Made by a program: the position numbers and the translations under genes. From Natrinema zhouii (GTDB lineage Archaea; Halobacteriota; Halobacteria; Halobacteriales; Natrialbaceae), in NCBI RefSeq assembly GCF_013456555.2, contig NZ_CP059154.1:2480001-2544000 (forward strand): a stretch of DNA of 64,000 nt, given 5' to 3'. Below are positions 18,088 to 26,949 of the stretch, piece after piece (the first letter of the stretch is position 1; every line of letters starts with the position of its first letter). The notes beneath the pieces were generated by a model. The model had not been told where the DNA came from and searched no databases. It saw only the letters and a program-made list of their open reading frames with translations.

Positions 18088-18696
18088 TACCGGGGACTGC
18101 CGCCGATGTCCGCGAGTGCGTTCGGACGGCTCGCCGACCGCGACTGTTTTCGCTATTTGGCCGCAGCCAACCGTGAGAGCAGCCACTGAATCGGTCCAAA
18201 CGAGTTACTACTCGGGCAGTTCGATCATCCAAATCACCCACTTCACTATATCCTGCGCATAAACTTTCTCGAGCCCGGTATCTGCCGAATAAATACGCGT
18301 TGAATTCGGGAGAATTCGGCGTAAGACTGGTATACCATCACCGTCGTTCAAGTGGGTGCCGGCGGTAGTCGTGAGTGGAGGTCGACGGGCAGACCCCACC
18401 GATGGCACCCACCACCTGTACCCGCGACTTCCAGCAACCCCACCACAGCACCCGTTCCCACCACTGCCAACCGATTCTCGCTGACGCGGGCCCGACCCAC
18501 CGGCTCGCGTTGCACCCTGCGATTCTGGCATCGGGGCGCGGCGGTTTCGCCGCGCTCCGGGGATGGACCGCTTCACCGATGTTTTGTACCGATCAGTCCT
18601 CCCGCTCGAGACTGCAGTCGTCGTCGCGTCACGCGCTCCGCAGCGCGTCCGTCCGAACCCAAGTTTCGACGGCCGAACTGATCGATGACCCGTCGA
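18088..18696. other. Convergent intergenic region with GC hairpins
   Basis: Six hundred bases between convergent genes with no convincing gene. It holds two perfect hairpins: GCGCGGCG-gttt-CGCCGCGC (18536-18555) and ACGCGC-tccgca-GCGCGT (18631-18648). It also holds two GAATTCGG copies exactly 10 bases apart (18302-18309, 18312-18319). An AT-richer patch at about 18220-18350 carries a minus-strand frame ending LPE that might be a gene remnant. The hairpins could help separate the two convergent transcripts. Confidence 0.45.
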
Positions 18697-19452
18697 TTAC
18701 GACGAGTCGAGCCGGTCGAGAACCGGAATCTCTGCGAGTCGCTCGGCCGTGAGCAGGTCCCAGTCGATACCGTCGGGTTGTTCACTCGCCTCGGGTCGCA
18801 GCACTCGCTCGGGCGTGACGACGAGCGTCATCGCGACATCGTGGGCCCCGGTCGCGACGGGCTCGTCGATCACCTGCCGTTCGTGGACCGTCGTCGCGAC
18901 CGGCGTCGTCTCGTCGACGAGGTCGAGTTCCCGGAGGACGGCGTACTCGAGGTCGCTGTAGCCCTCCCCTTTGCCGATCCGACCGCCGGTCTCGGTTATC
19001 GCAACGCTGCCGGAGACGATCAGATCGACGCGGTCGACCGCTTCCGGCCCGACCTGTTCGCCGTGTTTCGACGACCCGGAGACGGTCGTCGCCGCGTCGT
19101 AGTCCTCGAGTTCGTCGGGATCGAGTTTCAGGAAACACTTCTCGTCCCGAAGGCGCGGCACGGCCATGTAGACCGTCTTTCCCTCGCGGAGTGCCCGCCG
19201 CCGGACGGGCAACTGCGGCGCGTCGGGATTCGCCTTGATCGTCGTCGCCTCCGTCCACTCCGGTTGCTCGGCAAGCTGATCGGCGGCCTCCTTTGCCCCG
19301 GCAAAGTTCGGGATTCGACCGTGAGGCGGAAACGGAAACCGCGCCTCGCCGCTCTCCTCGAGGTCGTCCCAGATCCGCTCGCGGACGGACTCCTTGTCAA
19401 TGGCGTCGCTTCCAGCACTGTCACCGTCATCGCTGGAGCCCACGTCAGGCAC
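18697..19452 (-). CDS. 5-formyltetrahydrofolate cyclo-ligase family protein
   Basis: About 251 residues from GTG 19452; a longer GTG start at 19479 is possible. The core has RIPNFAGAKEAAD, TIKANPDAPQLPVRR, YMAVPRLRDEKCFLKLDPDEL and TGGRIGKGEGYSDLEYAVL. This last glycine-rich G-x-G-K-G-x-G-Y-x-D segment is the ATP/folate signature. The family converts 5-formyl-THF to methenyl-THF; this archaeal branch resembles the MTHFSD-type and may have a different folate-like substrate. Its start overlaps the moaB stop, so the two are coupled. Confidence 0.87.
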   Translation of the reverse strand: MPDVGSSDDGDSAGSDAIDKESVRERIWDDLEESGEARFPFPPHGRIPNFAGAKEAADQLAEQPEWTEATTIKANPDAPQLPVRRRALREGKTVYMAVPRLRDEKCFLKLDPDELEDYDAATTVSGSSKHGEQVGPEAVDRVDLIVSGSVAITETGGRIGKGEGYSDLEYAVLRELDLVDETTPVATTVHERQVIDEPVATGAHDVAMTLVVTPERVLRPEASEQPDGIDWDLLTAERLAEIPVLDRLDSS

Positions 19453-20047
19453 CCCCGTTCGTCGCTTCGCTCGGCGCACCGGTTTCCGCCGGTTCGTCCG
19501 CGGCGTCCGGATCGTCCTCGTCTTCGGAATCCGGCTCCGGTTCGCGTGCGAGTTCGACGATCCCGGCCGCCTCCGGCAGGATGATCTCCTCGAGCGCGAG
19601 ACGGACCGCGTCGGGGTCGCCGGGGAGACAGAAGACCGGTGTCCCCTCGGCGATGCCGGCGAGAGTCCGCGCGATGACGGCTTTCGTGCCGGCCTGCTCG
19701 TAGGCTAACGCGGTGAACAGCTCGCTGAACGCGGTCAGTTCCTTCTCGAGGAGCGGATCGACGGCCTCGATGGTGATATCGTCGGGCTCGACGCCGGTCG
19801 CGCCGGCGGTGAGCACGACCTCGACGTCGTCGCGGTCGATCAGCCGCGAAACGATCGACTGGACCCTGTCGTAGTCCGAACCGACGTGTTCCCGGACGAC
19901 GACCTCGTTGCCGTCGTCCTCGAGCGACTCGTTGATGGCCTCACCGGCGGCGTCGGCCTCGAGGCTGCGATCGGAAGCGATCGTGACGACGCCGATACAG
20001 AGCGTCCCGTCGCCGGGTTCGGTGGCGTCCGAGTCCGTCTCGTTCAT
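19445..20047 (-). CDS. moaB: MoaB/Mog family molybdenum cofactor protein
   Basis: 200 residues. Contains CIGVVTIASDRS, VLTAGATGVEPDDITIEAV (the GGTG-type phosphate loop, here AGATG, with the following DDITIEA), SELFTALAYEQAGTKAVIARTLAGI and VFCLPGDPDAVRLAL. These match the MoaB/Mog (MPT adenylyltransferase-like) fold. The usual catalytic Asp pair is only partly obvious. A Glu/Asp-rich tail of about 35 residues follows the domain. ATG 20047 begins the conserved part. The downstream cyclo-ligase gene overlaps its 3' end. Confidence 0.9.
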   Translation of the reverse strand: MNETDSDATEPGDGTLCIGVVTIASDRSLEADAAGEAINESLEDDGNEVVVREHVGSDYDRVQSIVSRLIDRDDVEVVLTAGATGVEPDDITIEAVDPLLEKELTAFSELFTALAYEQAGTKAVIARTLAGIAEGTPVFCLPGDPDAVRLALEEIILPEAAGIVELAREPEPDSEDEDDPDAADEPAETGAPSEATNGGA

Positions 20048-20090
20048 ACCGCAGTTTCGAAAGCCGACGGGTAAAAACGTACGTCTCCGG

Positions 20091-21023
20091 TCACTGTCGC
20101 TCGGTGGAAGTCGGCGTCGACGGACCCGGACCGTTCGTGTAGTACGTAAAGAGGTCGGTGTAGGTTGGTTCGATGATCGCGAGCATCGTTCGATCGATCC
20201 CCGATGTGGCCGCGAGTTCGTCGAGTCCCCGTCCCGAATCACCTGTAACCGCGTCCTCGTACTGCTCGGGGACGAACCCGCGGATAGTCCCGGCCACCGC
20301 GAATGGCTCGCCGTCGACGACTGCCCTGAGCGCGCTCGCGTTCGATGCGCCCGTCTCGAGGACGGGTGGCACCGACGCCAGCAGTTCGTCAGGCGTTCCG
20401 GTGGCGACGATCCGACCGTCCGCGAGGAAGGCGATTCGGTCGGCGATGTCTGCGGTCATCGGTCGGTGGCTGGCGACGACGATCGTCTTTCCCGCGGCCT
20501 GTTTCTCGCGGAACAGCTCGTGGACCGCCGGGATCGTCGAGAGATCGAGCGCCGCGGTCGGCTCGTCGAACAGGTACAGCGGGACGTCGATGCTGGCGGC
20601 GATGGCGAGCTCGAGTTTCCGCACCATTCCGCCGGAGTAGTCCGCGACGGACTTGTCGAGGTCGCCGGCGAGCCCGAGGCGCTCGACGTGCGTGCGCCAG
20701 TCGTCCGTGAACGCCGGATGAAGCCGGCGGTAGAAGTGGATGGTTTCCCGACCGGTGAGCTTCTCGAGGGCGAGCGCGTCCTGCAGGAGAAAGCTCGTCG
20801 TGTCCGCGCGGGCCGTCGCCGGCTCGCCGAAGACGTCGACGCTGCCTGCGGAGGGACGCTCGCTGCCGGCGAGACAGGAGAGCAAGACCGATTTGCCGAC
20901 CCCGTTCGGCCCCATCAGAACGAGGAGTTCGCCGTCCTCGACTGTGAGATCGACGTCCTCGAGGACGCCCTCCTCGCCGAAGGACTTGCGGACGCCGTCG
21001 ACGGTTGCGACCGGATCGGTCAC
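20091..21023 (-). CDS. ABC transporter ATP-binding protein
   Basis: 310 residues. Walker A GPNGVGKSV (about 36-44), signature YSGGMVRKLELA, Walker B LYLFDEPTAALD, switch His in VVASHRPM. The QDALALEKLTGRET Q-loop region and C-terminal ILL-type extension resemble the ABC-2 drug/antibiotic exporter ATPases (NatA/DrrA type). The GTG start overlaps the permease stop (GTGA), so the two are one operon with the permease first. Substrate is unknown; multidrug, sodium or lipid export are all possible. Confidence 0.93.
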   Translation of the reverse strand: MTDPVATVDGVRKSFGEEGVLEDVDLTVEDGELLVLMGPNGVGKSVLLSCLAGSERPSAGSVDVFGEPATARADTTSFLLQDALALEKLTGRETIHFYRRLHPAFTDDWRTHVERLGLAGDLDKSVADYSGGMVRKLELAIAASIDVPLYLFDEPTAALDLSTIPAVHELFREKQAAGKTIVVASHRPMTADIADRIAFLADGRIVATGTPDELLASVPPVLETGASNASALRAVVDGEPFAVAGTIRGFVPEQYEDAVTGDSGRGLDELAATSGIDRTMLAIIEPTYTDLFTYYTNGPGPSTPTSTERQ

Positions 21024-21877
21024 GGCCACCACCCCTGGTCGTAGAGCATTCGATTCACGAGCATCGTTCCGGCGACGGTCGCGAGAACCGCGTACGCAGC
21101 GAGCAGTGCGAGGAACGCCGGTTCGGTCGGCATCGCGGGCGGCGCGACGCCGAGTCCGGTCCAGTTCTCTGCCGGGACGAGGTGGTAGACGAGCAGCCGC
21201 GTCGGGAGCGTGTTCGGGAGATAGTTCAGTACCGGCCCATCGATCGGTGACTGTGCCGGAACGGTCCCGTTGAGCCCGGTGAGGACGAACGCTCCGACGG
21301 CGACGAGCGTGGTCGTCATCGACGCGACTCGCTCGTTGCCGGCGACGACGACCAACGGGATCGCGACGACCATCCAGAACAGACAGGTCAGCGCGCCGGC
21401 AGCGAGAGCGATCGGCACCGATTCGGGGCCGCGGAGGCCGTAGGATGCGCCGGTGGCCAGTCCGGCGACGAGCGTCGCGGTGAACGCCCCCGCCGCGAGG
21501 ACGAGCCCGGCGGCCATTCGGCCGGTCAGTTCGGCCGACGGCGAGATGGGCATCGATCGATAGGCGACGTAGCGCCGGTCCTCGAGGTCGGTCGCGAGCT
21601 GGTTGCCGAACAGATACAGGCAGACGAACATCGATCCGAGAACGCCGGTCCCGATGGAGACGCTCGCATCGGCCACCGCCGATGTCTCCACTCCCTGCGT
21701 TGCCTGAAGCAGATACATGATCGCAGGGAAGGTGAGCACCCACAGCAGCATGATCCCGCTGTTTCGCACCTCCTGCAGATTCCGGCGAGTGAACGCGCCG
21801 GCCTGCTCGAGCCAGACGCGCCACTCCACGCCCGCCTCCCGTTCAGTCTCGGACACCGCCTCCGTTTCAGTTGCCAT
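21020..21877 (-). CDS. ABC-2 type transporter permease
   Basis: 285 residues with a cytoplasmic N-terminus (WLEQAGAFTRRNLQEVRNSG) and six hydrophobic segments, the arrangement of ABC-2 exporter permeases. ATG 21877 is preferred over 21901. A strong TATA (TATAAACTATTATC on the minus strand, about 21910-21924) gives a short leader. It is the partner of the ATPase encoded directly after it. Confidence 0.9.
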   Translation of the reverse strand: MATETEAVSETEREAGVEWRVWLEQAGAFTRRNLQEVRNSGIMLLWVLTFPAIMYLLQATQGVETSAVADASVSIGTGVLGSMFVCLYLFGNQLATDLEDRRYVAYRSMPISPSAELTGRMAAGLVLAAGAFTATLVAGLATGASYGLRGPESVPIALAAGALTCLFWMVVAIPLVVVAGNERVASMTTTLVAVGAFVLTGLNGTVPAQSPIDGPVLNYLPNTLPTRLLVYHLVPAENWTGLGVAPPAMPTEPAFLALLAAYAVLATVAGTMLVNRMLYDQGWWP

Positions 21878-22017
21878 CGGTCTTCCGTTGTCTCGACACA
21901 CCTCTGACAGATAATAGTTTATAGTGTAACGTCACGTTCCAGTACAGAGCGATCGCGGCGAATACGGCATGCTGGTAGCCCAACTGTTATGGACGCCGTT
22001 TCCGTTGGTCTGCGTAT

Positions 22018-23043
22018 ATGCAGGCAGTCCAATTCGCGGAACACGGCGACAGGGACGTCATCGAGTACGGCGAGTATCCCGATCCCGAGATCGATCGGGA
22101 CGAGGTACTGGTCGACATCAAGGCGGCCGCGCTCAACCACCTGGACATCTGGACGCGACGGGGGATGCCGGGAATCGACCTCGAGATGCCACACATTCCG
22201 GGCAGCGACGGGGCCGGTGTCGTCGAGGAAGTCGGAGAGGACGTCACCCGTTTCGAGGAGGGCGATCACGTCGCGCTCTCGGCCGGCGTCGGCGACCTGC
22301 GGATGGACGACCCGACGCTCGATCCGCGCTTTCACATCATCGGCGAGCACGTCACGGGCGTCCACTCCGAGTACGCCGCGATTCCGGAGGACAACCTACT
22401 CCCCGTCCCCGACCACGTCGACTGGGCGGTCGCCGGCTCGAGCAGTCTGGTCTTCCAGACCGCCTGGCGGATGCTCATCGAACGCGCCGACCTCGAGGCC
22501 GGCGAGTCGGTGCTCGTGCTGGGCGCCAGCGGCGGGGTCGGTCACGCCGCGCTCCAGATCGCCGACTACGCGGGTGCGGAGGTGTACGCGACCGGGAGTA
22601 CCGAGGAGAAGCTCGAGTACGCCGAAGAACGCGGTGCGGACCACGTCTGTAACTACGAGGAGGAGGACTTCGCGGACTGGGTCCTCGAGGAGACGGGCGG
22701 CCGCGGCGTCGATGTCGTCGTCGAGCACGTCGGCGCGCCTACCTGGCAGAACTCGCTCAAGAGCCTGACCAAGGGCGGGCGACTCGTCACCTGCGGTGGC
22801 ACCGGCGGCGGCAACCCGGAGACGGACATTCCGCGAATCTTTTGGAACCAGCTCCAGATCATCGGCTCCACGATGGCCACGCCCGATCAGGTCGACGACG
22901 TGATGGAACTCGTCTGGGACGGCACGTTCGAGCCCGCGATCCGCGAGGAGTTGCCGATGAGCGAGACCGCACGCGCCCACGAAATCATCGAGAACCGGGA
23001 AGGGTTCGGCAAGGTCGTCGTCCGGCCCGACAGCGAACTGTAG
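22018..23043 (+). CDS. Zinc-type alcohol dehydrogenase-like / quinone oxidoreductase (MDR superfamily)
   Basis: 341 residues. GroES-like N-terminus with ALNHLDIWTRRG and HIPGSDGAGVVEEVG; Rossmann motif VLGASGGVGHAALQIA (about 168-183). The four structural zinc cysteines of classical ADHs are absent: that loop reads SAGVGDLRMDD. This puts it closer to quinone oxidoreductase/enoyl reductase-like MDR members. It probably reduces or oxidises a small carbonyl compound with NAD(P)H. It stands alone. Confidence 0.92.
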   Translation: MQAVQFAEHGDRDVIEYGEYPDPEIDRDEVLVDIKAAALNHLDIWTRRGMPGIDLEMPHIPGSDGAGVVEEVGEDVTRFEEGDHVALSAGVGDLRMDDPTLDPRFHIIGEHVTGVHSEYAAIPEDNLLPVPDHVDWAVAGSSSLVFQTAWRMLIERADLEAGESVLVLGASGGVGHAALQIADYAGAEVYATGSTEEKLEYAEERGADHVCNYEEEDFADWVLEETGGRGVDVVVEHVGAPTWQNSLKSLTKGGRLVTCGGTGGGNPETDIPRIFWNQLQIIGSTMATPDQVDDVMELVWDGTFEPAIREELPMSETARAHEIIENREGFGKVVVRPDSEL

Positions 23044-23062
23044 CCGAACGGAAGCGACCGGC

Positions 23063-23159
23063 GCTGTTCGACTATCGCTGTTCGACCGCCGCCGTTCAAT
23101 TGCCGCTGGTCGACCACCGCCGTTCGACTGCCGTTGTTTGTCACTGCTGTTCGACTGCT
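23063..23159. repeat. Degenerate 14-bp tandem repeat, seven copies
   Basis: Immediately after the dehydrogenase stop, a unit close to GCTGTTCGACTGCC is repeated at 23063, 23077, 23091, 23105, 23119, 23133 (one base short) and 23146. Most copies keep the core G-T/C-C/T-G-T-T-C-G-A-C. A period of 14 is not a multiple of three, so it does not encode a repeat protein. Confidence 0.75.
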
Positions 23160-23231
23160 GCTGATGACGTTCGATTTCGCCCGGGTACGGAACCGTGAGG
23201 GCTTTCACTGCGCGTCCGAAACGGATCGGTA

Positions 23232-23552
23232 GTGAACTCGAGCGACGATGGCGGCTACGTCCACGATCCAGGGGCGCTCGACGCCGACGCGGACGGCGGA
23301 CGGAGCGCCGACGAGTCGGCCGATAGCGGCCAGCGACCCGACCCGGCTCACCCCGCGACGGCCGACCGCGAGTTCGACTGGCGCGGCTGGATCCTCGTCG
23401 GCGTCATCGTCTTCGCGTTTCTCGCCGCCCCGACGCTGATCTACCTCGTCCCGCCCGGGGCGGACGGCTACCGCTTCGCGCTGTTGATCGTGCCGCTGGC
23501 ACCCGCTATTTTGCTCGCGATAACGGCCGTCTGGGCGACGACACGACCCTGA
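23232..23552 (+). CDS. Small haloarchaeal membrane protein
   Basis: 106 residues from GTG 23232. A disordered acidic N-terminal half (about 48 residues rich in D, A, S) is followed by two membrane helices (WILVGVIVFAFLAAPTLIYLV and ALLIVPLAPAILLAITAVWA) joined by PPGADGYR. I recognise no functional family. Codon use fits the genome. It lies alone after the tandem repeat. Confidence 0.72.
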   Translation: MNSSDDGGYVHDPGALDADADGGRSADESADSGQRPDPAHPATADREFDWRGWILVGVIVFAFLAAPTLIYLVPPGADGYRFALLIVPLAPAILLAITAVWATTRP

Positions 23553-23605
23553 GTACGGCTGCGGCTGTTCGACGACGAACGCGCAACTGCCGAAAAGACG
23601 ACGGC

Positions 23606-23923
23606 TTACGCTTCTGCTTCGCGGACGACCTCGAGTCGATCCAGGACGGTCGAGCCGTCGCTCACGTCCCGTTCGGGCGTCTCCTCGCGGTCGACGTACG
23701 TCGCCAGTTCGTCATAGAGCCGATCGGCCTGTGGGCCGGTCAGCCGTTCCGTGTCGCCGTCGGCCTCGAGCGTTGCGAGTAGCTCGAGGGTCCACTCGGG
23801 TGGCATCTCGTCGATCTCGAGGGCCTCGTCGAGGCGCCTCGAGAGGACGTGGTGGGCGACCCACTGCTCGTCTCTGGAGAGCGTGACTTCGTACGTCTCG
23901 GTTTCCGGTGGTGAGGAGGTCAT
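23606..23923 (-). CDS. Small haloarchaeal protein of unknown function
   Basis: 105 residues, soluble and acidic. It starts MTSSPPETETYEVTLSRDEQ and continues WVAHHVLSRRLDEALE and a C-terminal helical part with GPQADRLYDELATYVDREE. Similar short proteins are widespread in haloarchaea; function is unknown. A TATA-like TTATTACATC on the minus strand (about 23975-23985) may be its promoter. Convergent with the gene at 23232. Confidence 0.75.
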   Translation of the reverse strand: MTSSPPETETYEVTLSRDEQWVAHHVLSRRLDEALEIDEMPPEWTLELLATLEADGDTERLTGPQADRLYDELATYVDREETPERDVSDGSTVLDRLEVVREAEA

Positions 23924-24106
23924 ATCGTCTGACGGGACCTGTTTCGTCGGTCCTCAAGCAACGCTACGAACAGGGATGTAATAAGCCTTGTTACCGAATG
24001 TCATAGACGTGGCGCAGCCGCGGTTCCGTTCGATTCGGCTGAACAGTCCGTTTTCCGATCAAAAGCTACTAACAGAACCGCCTCCAGATCACAGGTAGGT
24101 GCAGAG

Positions 24107-25180
24107 GTGATGGATTTCGCGACGGTTTCCGAGCGAATCGCGACCGGTCGCATCGGACACGCGGTCTCGCGACTGGTCCCCGCGACCCCCATCTGGGAGC
24201 GCGAGTGGGACGTCTGCTGCGTGCTCGACGGCTGCCGTCTCGATCTCATGCGCGAGGCGGCCGCGGCCGGCCACGACGCGCTTCCGGCGCCCGACGCGGT
24301 GGACTCGCTGTGGTCGGTCGGCTCCCAGTCGGCGGAGTGGATGGACCACACCTTCGCGCCGCAGTACCGCGAGGAGATGGCCCGAACCGCCTACGTGACC
24401 GGCAACCCCTTTTCGTCGCAGTCCTGCGAGCACATCTCCGTCACCTCCGACGACGTCCTGCCGCTCGAGGCCGACGACTTCGCCGTTCTCCACGAGGCCT
24501 GGCGCGACGAGTGGGTCGACGACGACATCTCGACGATTCCGCCTAAGCCGCTGACCGACGCCGCGATCGCGATCTGGCGCAACCGGGAGGAGCTGGGCGT
24601 CGATCGCGTCCTGGTCCACTACATGCAACCGCACGCCCCCTTCCGGTCGCAGCCGGAGTGGTTCTTTGGCTCGGCCGACATCGAACACTGGGGGCAGTTC
24701 GCCAGCGGCGGTGACGACGAAGACGTCGACCTCGCCGACCTTGAGCCGGCCGAACGCGAGGCGCTCGAGGCGCTGGCCGAAGCCGAGGCTGAGGCCGAGG
24801 ACGACGAGACGGACTCGATGAACGATCCCTGGATGCGCCTGCGCGACGGTGACTTCTCGTTCGACGCGGTCTGGGCGGCCTACCGGGACAACCTCGAGTG
24901 GGCCCTCGACGATCTGACGCGGCTGACCGAGAACTGCGACGGGACGGTCGCGATGACCAGCGACCACGGCAACGCGCTCGGCGAGTTCGGCGTCTGGTCA
25001 CATCCGCCCGGAACGCCGGTCCCCGCACTGCGGCGCGTTCCCTGGGTCGTCCGCGAGGGACAGGATCGGGGGACCTCCGATCCCGCACTTCCCGAGGGAA
25101 TTCGCGAGGGTGCGGACGATGCGGACGGCGGAGACGGTGCGGAGATCGAATCGCGCCTCGAGGCGCTGGGCTACCGGTAA
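24107..25180 (+). CDS. Sulfatase/alkaline-phosphatase-fold protein
   Basis: About 357 residues; GTG 24107 and ATG 24110 are adjacent alternatives. The alkaline phosphatase superfamily layout is visible: WDVCCVLDGCRLDLM (about 35-49, nucleophile region; D-G-C-R here resembles D-x-C/S/T-R), VHYMQPHAPF (about 165-174) and MTSDHGNALGEFG (metal-binding SDHG). An Asp/Glu/Ala insert at about 205-240 separates the halves. The relatives modify sulfate or phosphate groups on surface glycans. Its TAA overlaps the next ATG (TAATG), coupling it to a methyltransferase. Confidence 0.85.
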   Translation: MMDFATVSERIATGRIGHAVSRLVPATPIWEREWDVCCVLDGCRLDLMREAAAAGHDALPAPDAVDSLWSVGSQSAEWMDHTFAPQYREEMARTAYVTGNPFSSQSCEHISVTSDDVLPLEADDFAVLHEAWRDEWVDDDISTIPPKPLTDAAIAIWRNREELGVDRVLVHYMQPHAPFRSQPEWFFGSADIEHWGQFASGGDDEDVDLADLEPAEREALEALAEAEAEAEDDETDSMNDPWMRLRDGDFSFDAVWAAYRDNLEWALDDLTRLTENCDGTVAMTSDHGNALGEFGVWSHPPGTPVPALRRVPWVVREGQDRGTSDPALPEGIREGADDADGGDGAEIESRLEALGYR

Positions 25181-25926
25181 TGGTCTCGAGCACGTTCAGA
25201 GACGCGATCTACGCCGTTCGGAAGGCCCGACTGGGACTCGAGCGCCGCCGACTCGACTACGGCCGGGAAACCCGCGAGCGGGCCGAGAGGTTGGCGACGG
25301 TTCTCCCCGCCTCGGCGGCCGAACTGCGGGAGTACGAGCGCGAGTACGACGACCTCGAGTGGTTCCACGACAGCTACGCCGACCGCGTCGCCGAGATCCA
25401 CGAGGCCGGCGTCGCCACCGACACGACCCACTGGCGCGACGGGGTGACTCTCTACGTCGTCTGTCGCGCGCTCGAGGTCGAGACCGTCGTGGAGACGGGT
25501 GTGCTGTTCGGCTCGTTCGACGCGCACGTTCTGGCGGCGATGTGCGAGAACAGCGGCGGGACGCTGCACGCGGTCGACCTGCCCGGCGGGCCGCCGGGAC
25601 CGTTCGAGTACGGCCACCTGATCCCGGATCGGTGTCGCGACCGGTGGGAACTCCACCGGGGTGATGCCCGGGACGTTTTGCCGGGGCTGCTCGAGCGCGT
25701 TGGTCCCCTCGACCTGTTTCTCCACGATTCGGACCACCGGCTGCCCCACATGCGATTCGAGTACGAGACGGCACTGGAGCACCTCGAGCCCGGTGGAGTA
25801 CTGGCGAGTCACGATGTGCGGCTCTCGAGGCTGTTCGATCGGTTTACCGAGGAAAACGGATTAGACGCGTGCGTGGTCTGCGATACGGGGATCGGACGGG
25901 CGCCTCCCTCGAGCGGTCCTGATTGA
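25180..25926 (+). CDS. Class I SAM-dependent methyltransferase (Methyltransf_24-like)
   Basis: 248 residues. After a basic helical N-terminus (AVRKARLGLERRRLDYGRE) comes the SAM fold: VETVVETGVLFGSFDAHVLAAM (motif I), LHAVDLPGG (motif II acidic), LDLFLHDSDHRLPHMRFEYE (motif IV) and GGVLASHDV. This is the group that methylates sugars in glycan clusters. Translation is coupled to the sulfatase-fold gene, so the pair likely acts on the same glycan or lipid. Confidence 0.87.
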   Translation: MVSSTFRDAIYAVRKARLGLERRRLDYGRETRERAERLATVLPASAAELREYEREYDDLEWFHDSYADRVAEIHEAGVATDTTHWRDGVTLYVVCRALEVETVVETGVLFGSFDAHVLAAMCENSGGTLHAVDLPGGPPGPFEYGHLIPDRCRDRWELHRGDARDVLPGLLERVGPLDLFLHDSDHRLPHMRFEYETALEHLEPGGVLASHDVRLSRLFDRFTEENGLDACVVCDTGIGRAPPSSGPD

Positions 25927-26046
25927 GCGCGTCGGAACTCACTGTCGATACGATGCTGAGGTCCCGTTGAGTGCCTGAACGGCAGTTTCGGACCGATCAG
26001 TGTCTTTGGTACCCGCGGCAACTATAATTCGTCTCGAGAAAGATCG

Positions 26047-26199
26047 TCATCTTTGTCCGCGGCTGTCACGGACCTCGTCGACGGCGTCAACCTCGATGTC
26101 GACGGCCAGCTCGTTGAGTGCATCACCCAGCGGAACCGTTTCCTCGTCCTCCAGGTCGCCGGCCATGAATTCGGCGAAGTCGTCGGCAGTGAAGCTCAT
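26047..26199 (-). CDS. Small acidic protein, 50 residues
   Basis: ATG at 26199, TGA at 26047-26049. Sequence opens MSFTADDFAEFMAGDLEDEE, then PLGDALNELAVDIEVDAVDEV, giving two amphipathic helices and strong acidity with genome-like codon use. No family recognised. It resembles short antitoxin-like or DNA-binding-partner proteins in size only. It lies upstream in the region of phage-like winged-helix regulators. Confidence 0.5.
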   Translation of the reverse strand: MSFTADDFAEFMAGDLEDEETVPLGDALNELAVDIEVDAVDEVRDSRGQR

Positions 26200-26314
26200 G
26201 GTCTCCCGTTACGGTCCACTTTGCAAAAGTCCGCTGGTGACTCGAGCGATCGTTCGGTCTCGGTATCGATCTCTCGGCGCTGCTCGAGTGAAGTCATCAC
26301 GTCTCGAGCCCTTG

Positions 26315-26716
26315 TCACCCGTTCCGGTCACTGTCGCCTCGGAGGTCACAGAGCACGGCGAGGCGTTCGGCGCGCTGGATGAGGAGCGCGCGCCCGGCAC
26401 CCGTGAGGCCGTAGGCGGTCACCCGCTCGTCCGGGCCGTCGCGTTTGGCGAGGAGTTCGCGCCCGACGAGCGCGCGCAGGTTCGGCTCGAGCCGGGCGCG
26501 GCTGACCGTGGGATACCGGCGCTCGAGGGTCCACGTGATCCCCGAGGGGTAACAGGCCTTGCCGTCGCGCTCGCGGCGGGCGACGGCCTCGAGACAGTCG
26601 CGCTGGAAGGCGGTGAGTTCGATCCACTCGCGTCGGCCGTCTTTCGGCGGGTAGTCAGGAGGTGATGCGTCTGCTCGAGCGGGGCTTTCAAGGCCCCGCG
26701 AATCGTGGTCTGGCAT
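26315..26716 (-). CDS. Winged-helix regulator, PadR/phage-repressor-like
   Basis: 133 residues from ATG 26716. After a disordered start (about 30 residues), WIELTAFQRDCLEAVARRER, GKACYPSGITWTLERRYPTVSRARLEPNLRALV and VTAYGLTGAGRALLIQRAE form a winged helix with a C-terminal helix, like PadR-type haloarchaeal regulators. An in-frame upstream extension to 26962 is rejected because it runs across an AT-rich region holding promoters. The target is unknown; it could control the neighbouring island genes. Confidence 0.78.
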   Translation of the reverse strand: MPDHDSRGLESPARADASPPDYPPKDGRREWIELTAFQRDCLEAVARRERDGKACYPSGITWTLERRYPTVSRARLEPNLRALVGRELLAKRDGPDERVTAYGLTGAGRALLIQRAERLAVLCDLRGDSDRNG

Positions 26717-26949
26717 GGCTTTCTGCGGGTTACGGAAGCCACGCGGGCCGGTGGTTAGGTCACCGAGTCCGCGTTTCTCTCGAGGACCGATTCGCGTAGT
26801 TGTGGGTCCGTCTGGCTTCTGTAGTTCGGTCAAGGAGTAGACAGTACTTAGAACTAGTGCATCAAATACAGCACTAGAAAGAGCTGAATAGCGCACAAAT
26901 ACTATCGAATCGAGCGTTCTAACACGGTGTTTCGTGTGTTCACGGTCGA

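Noticed and set aside
18208..18576. Minus-strand 122-codon frame
   Set aside because: The first two thirds are Gly/Arg/Ser-rich antisense-like sequence; only the last 40 residues look protein-like. Noted as a possible remnant instead.
23063..23159. CRISPR array
   Set aside because: Units are 14 bp with no spacers and are degenerate; no cas genes are nearby.
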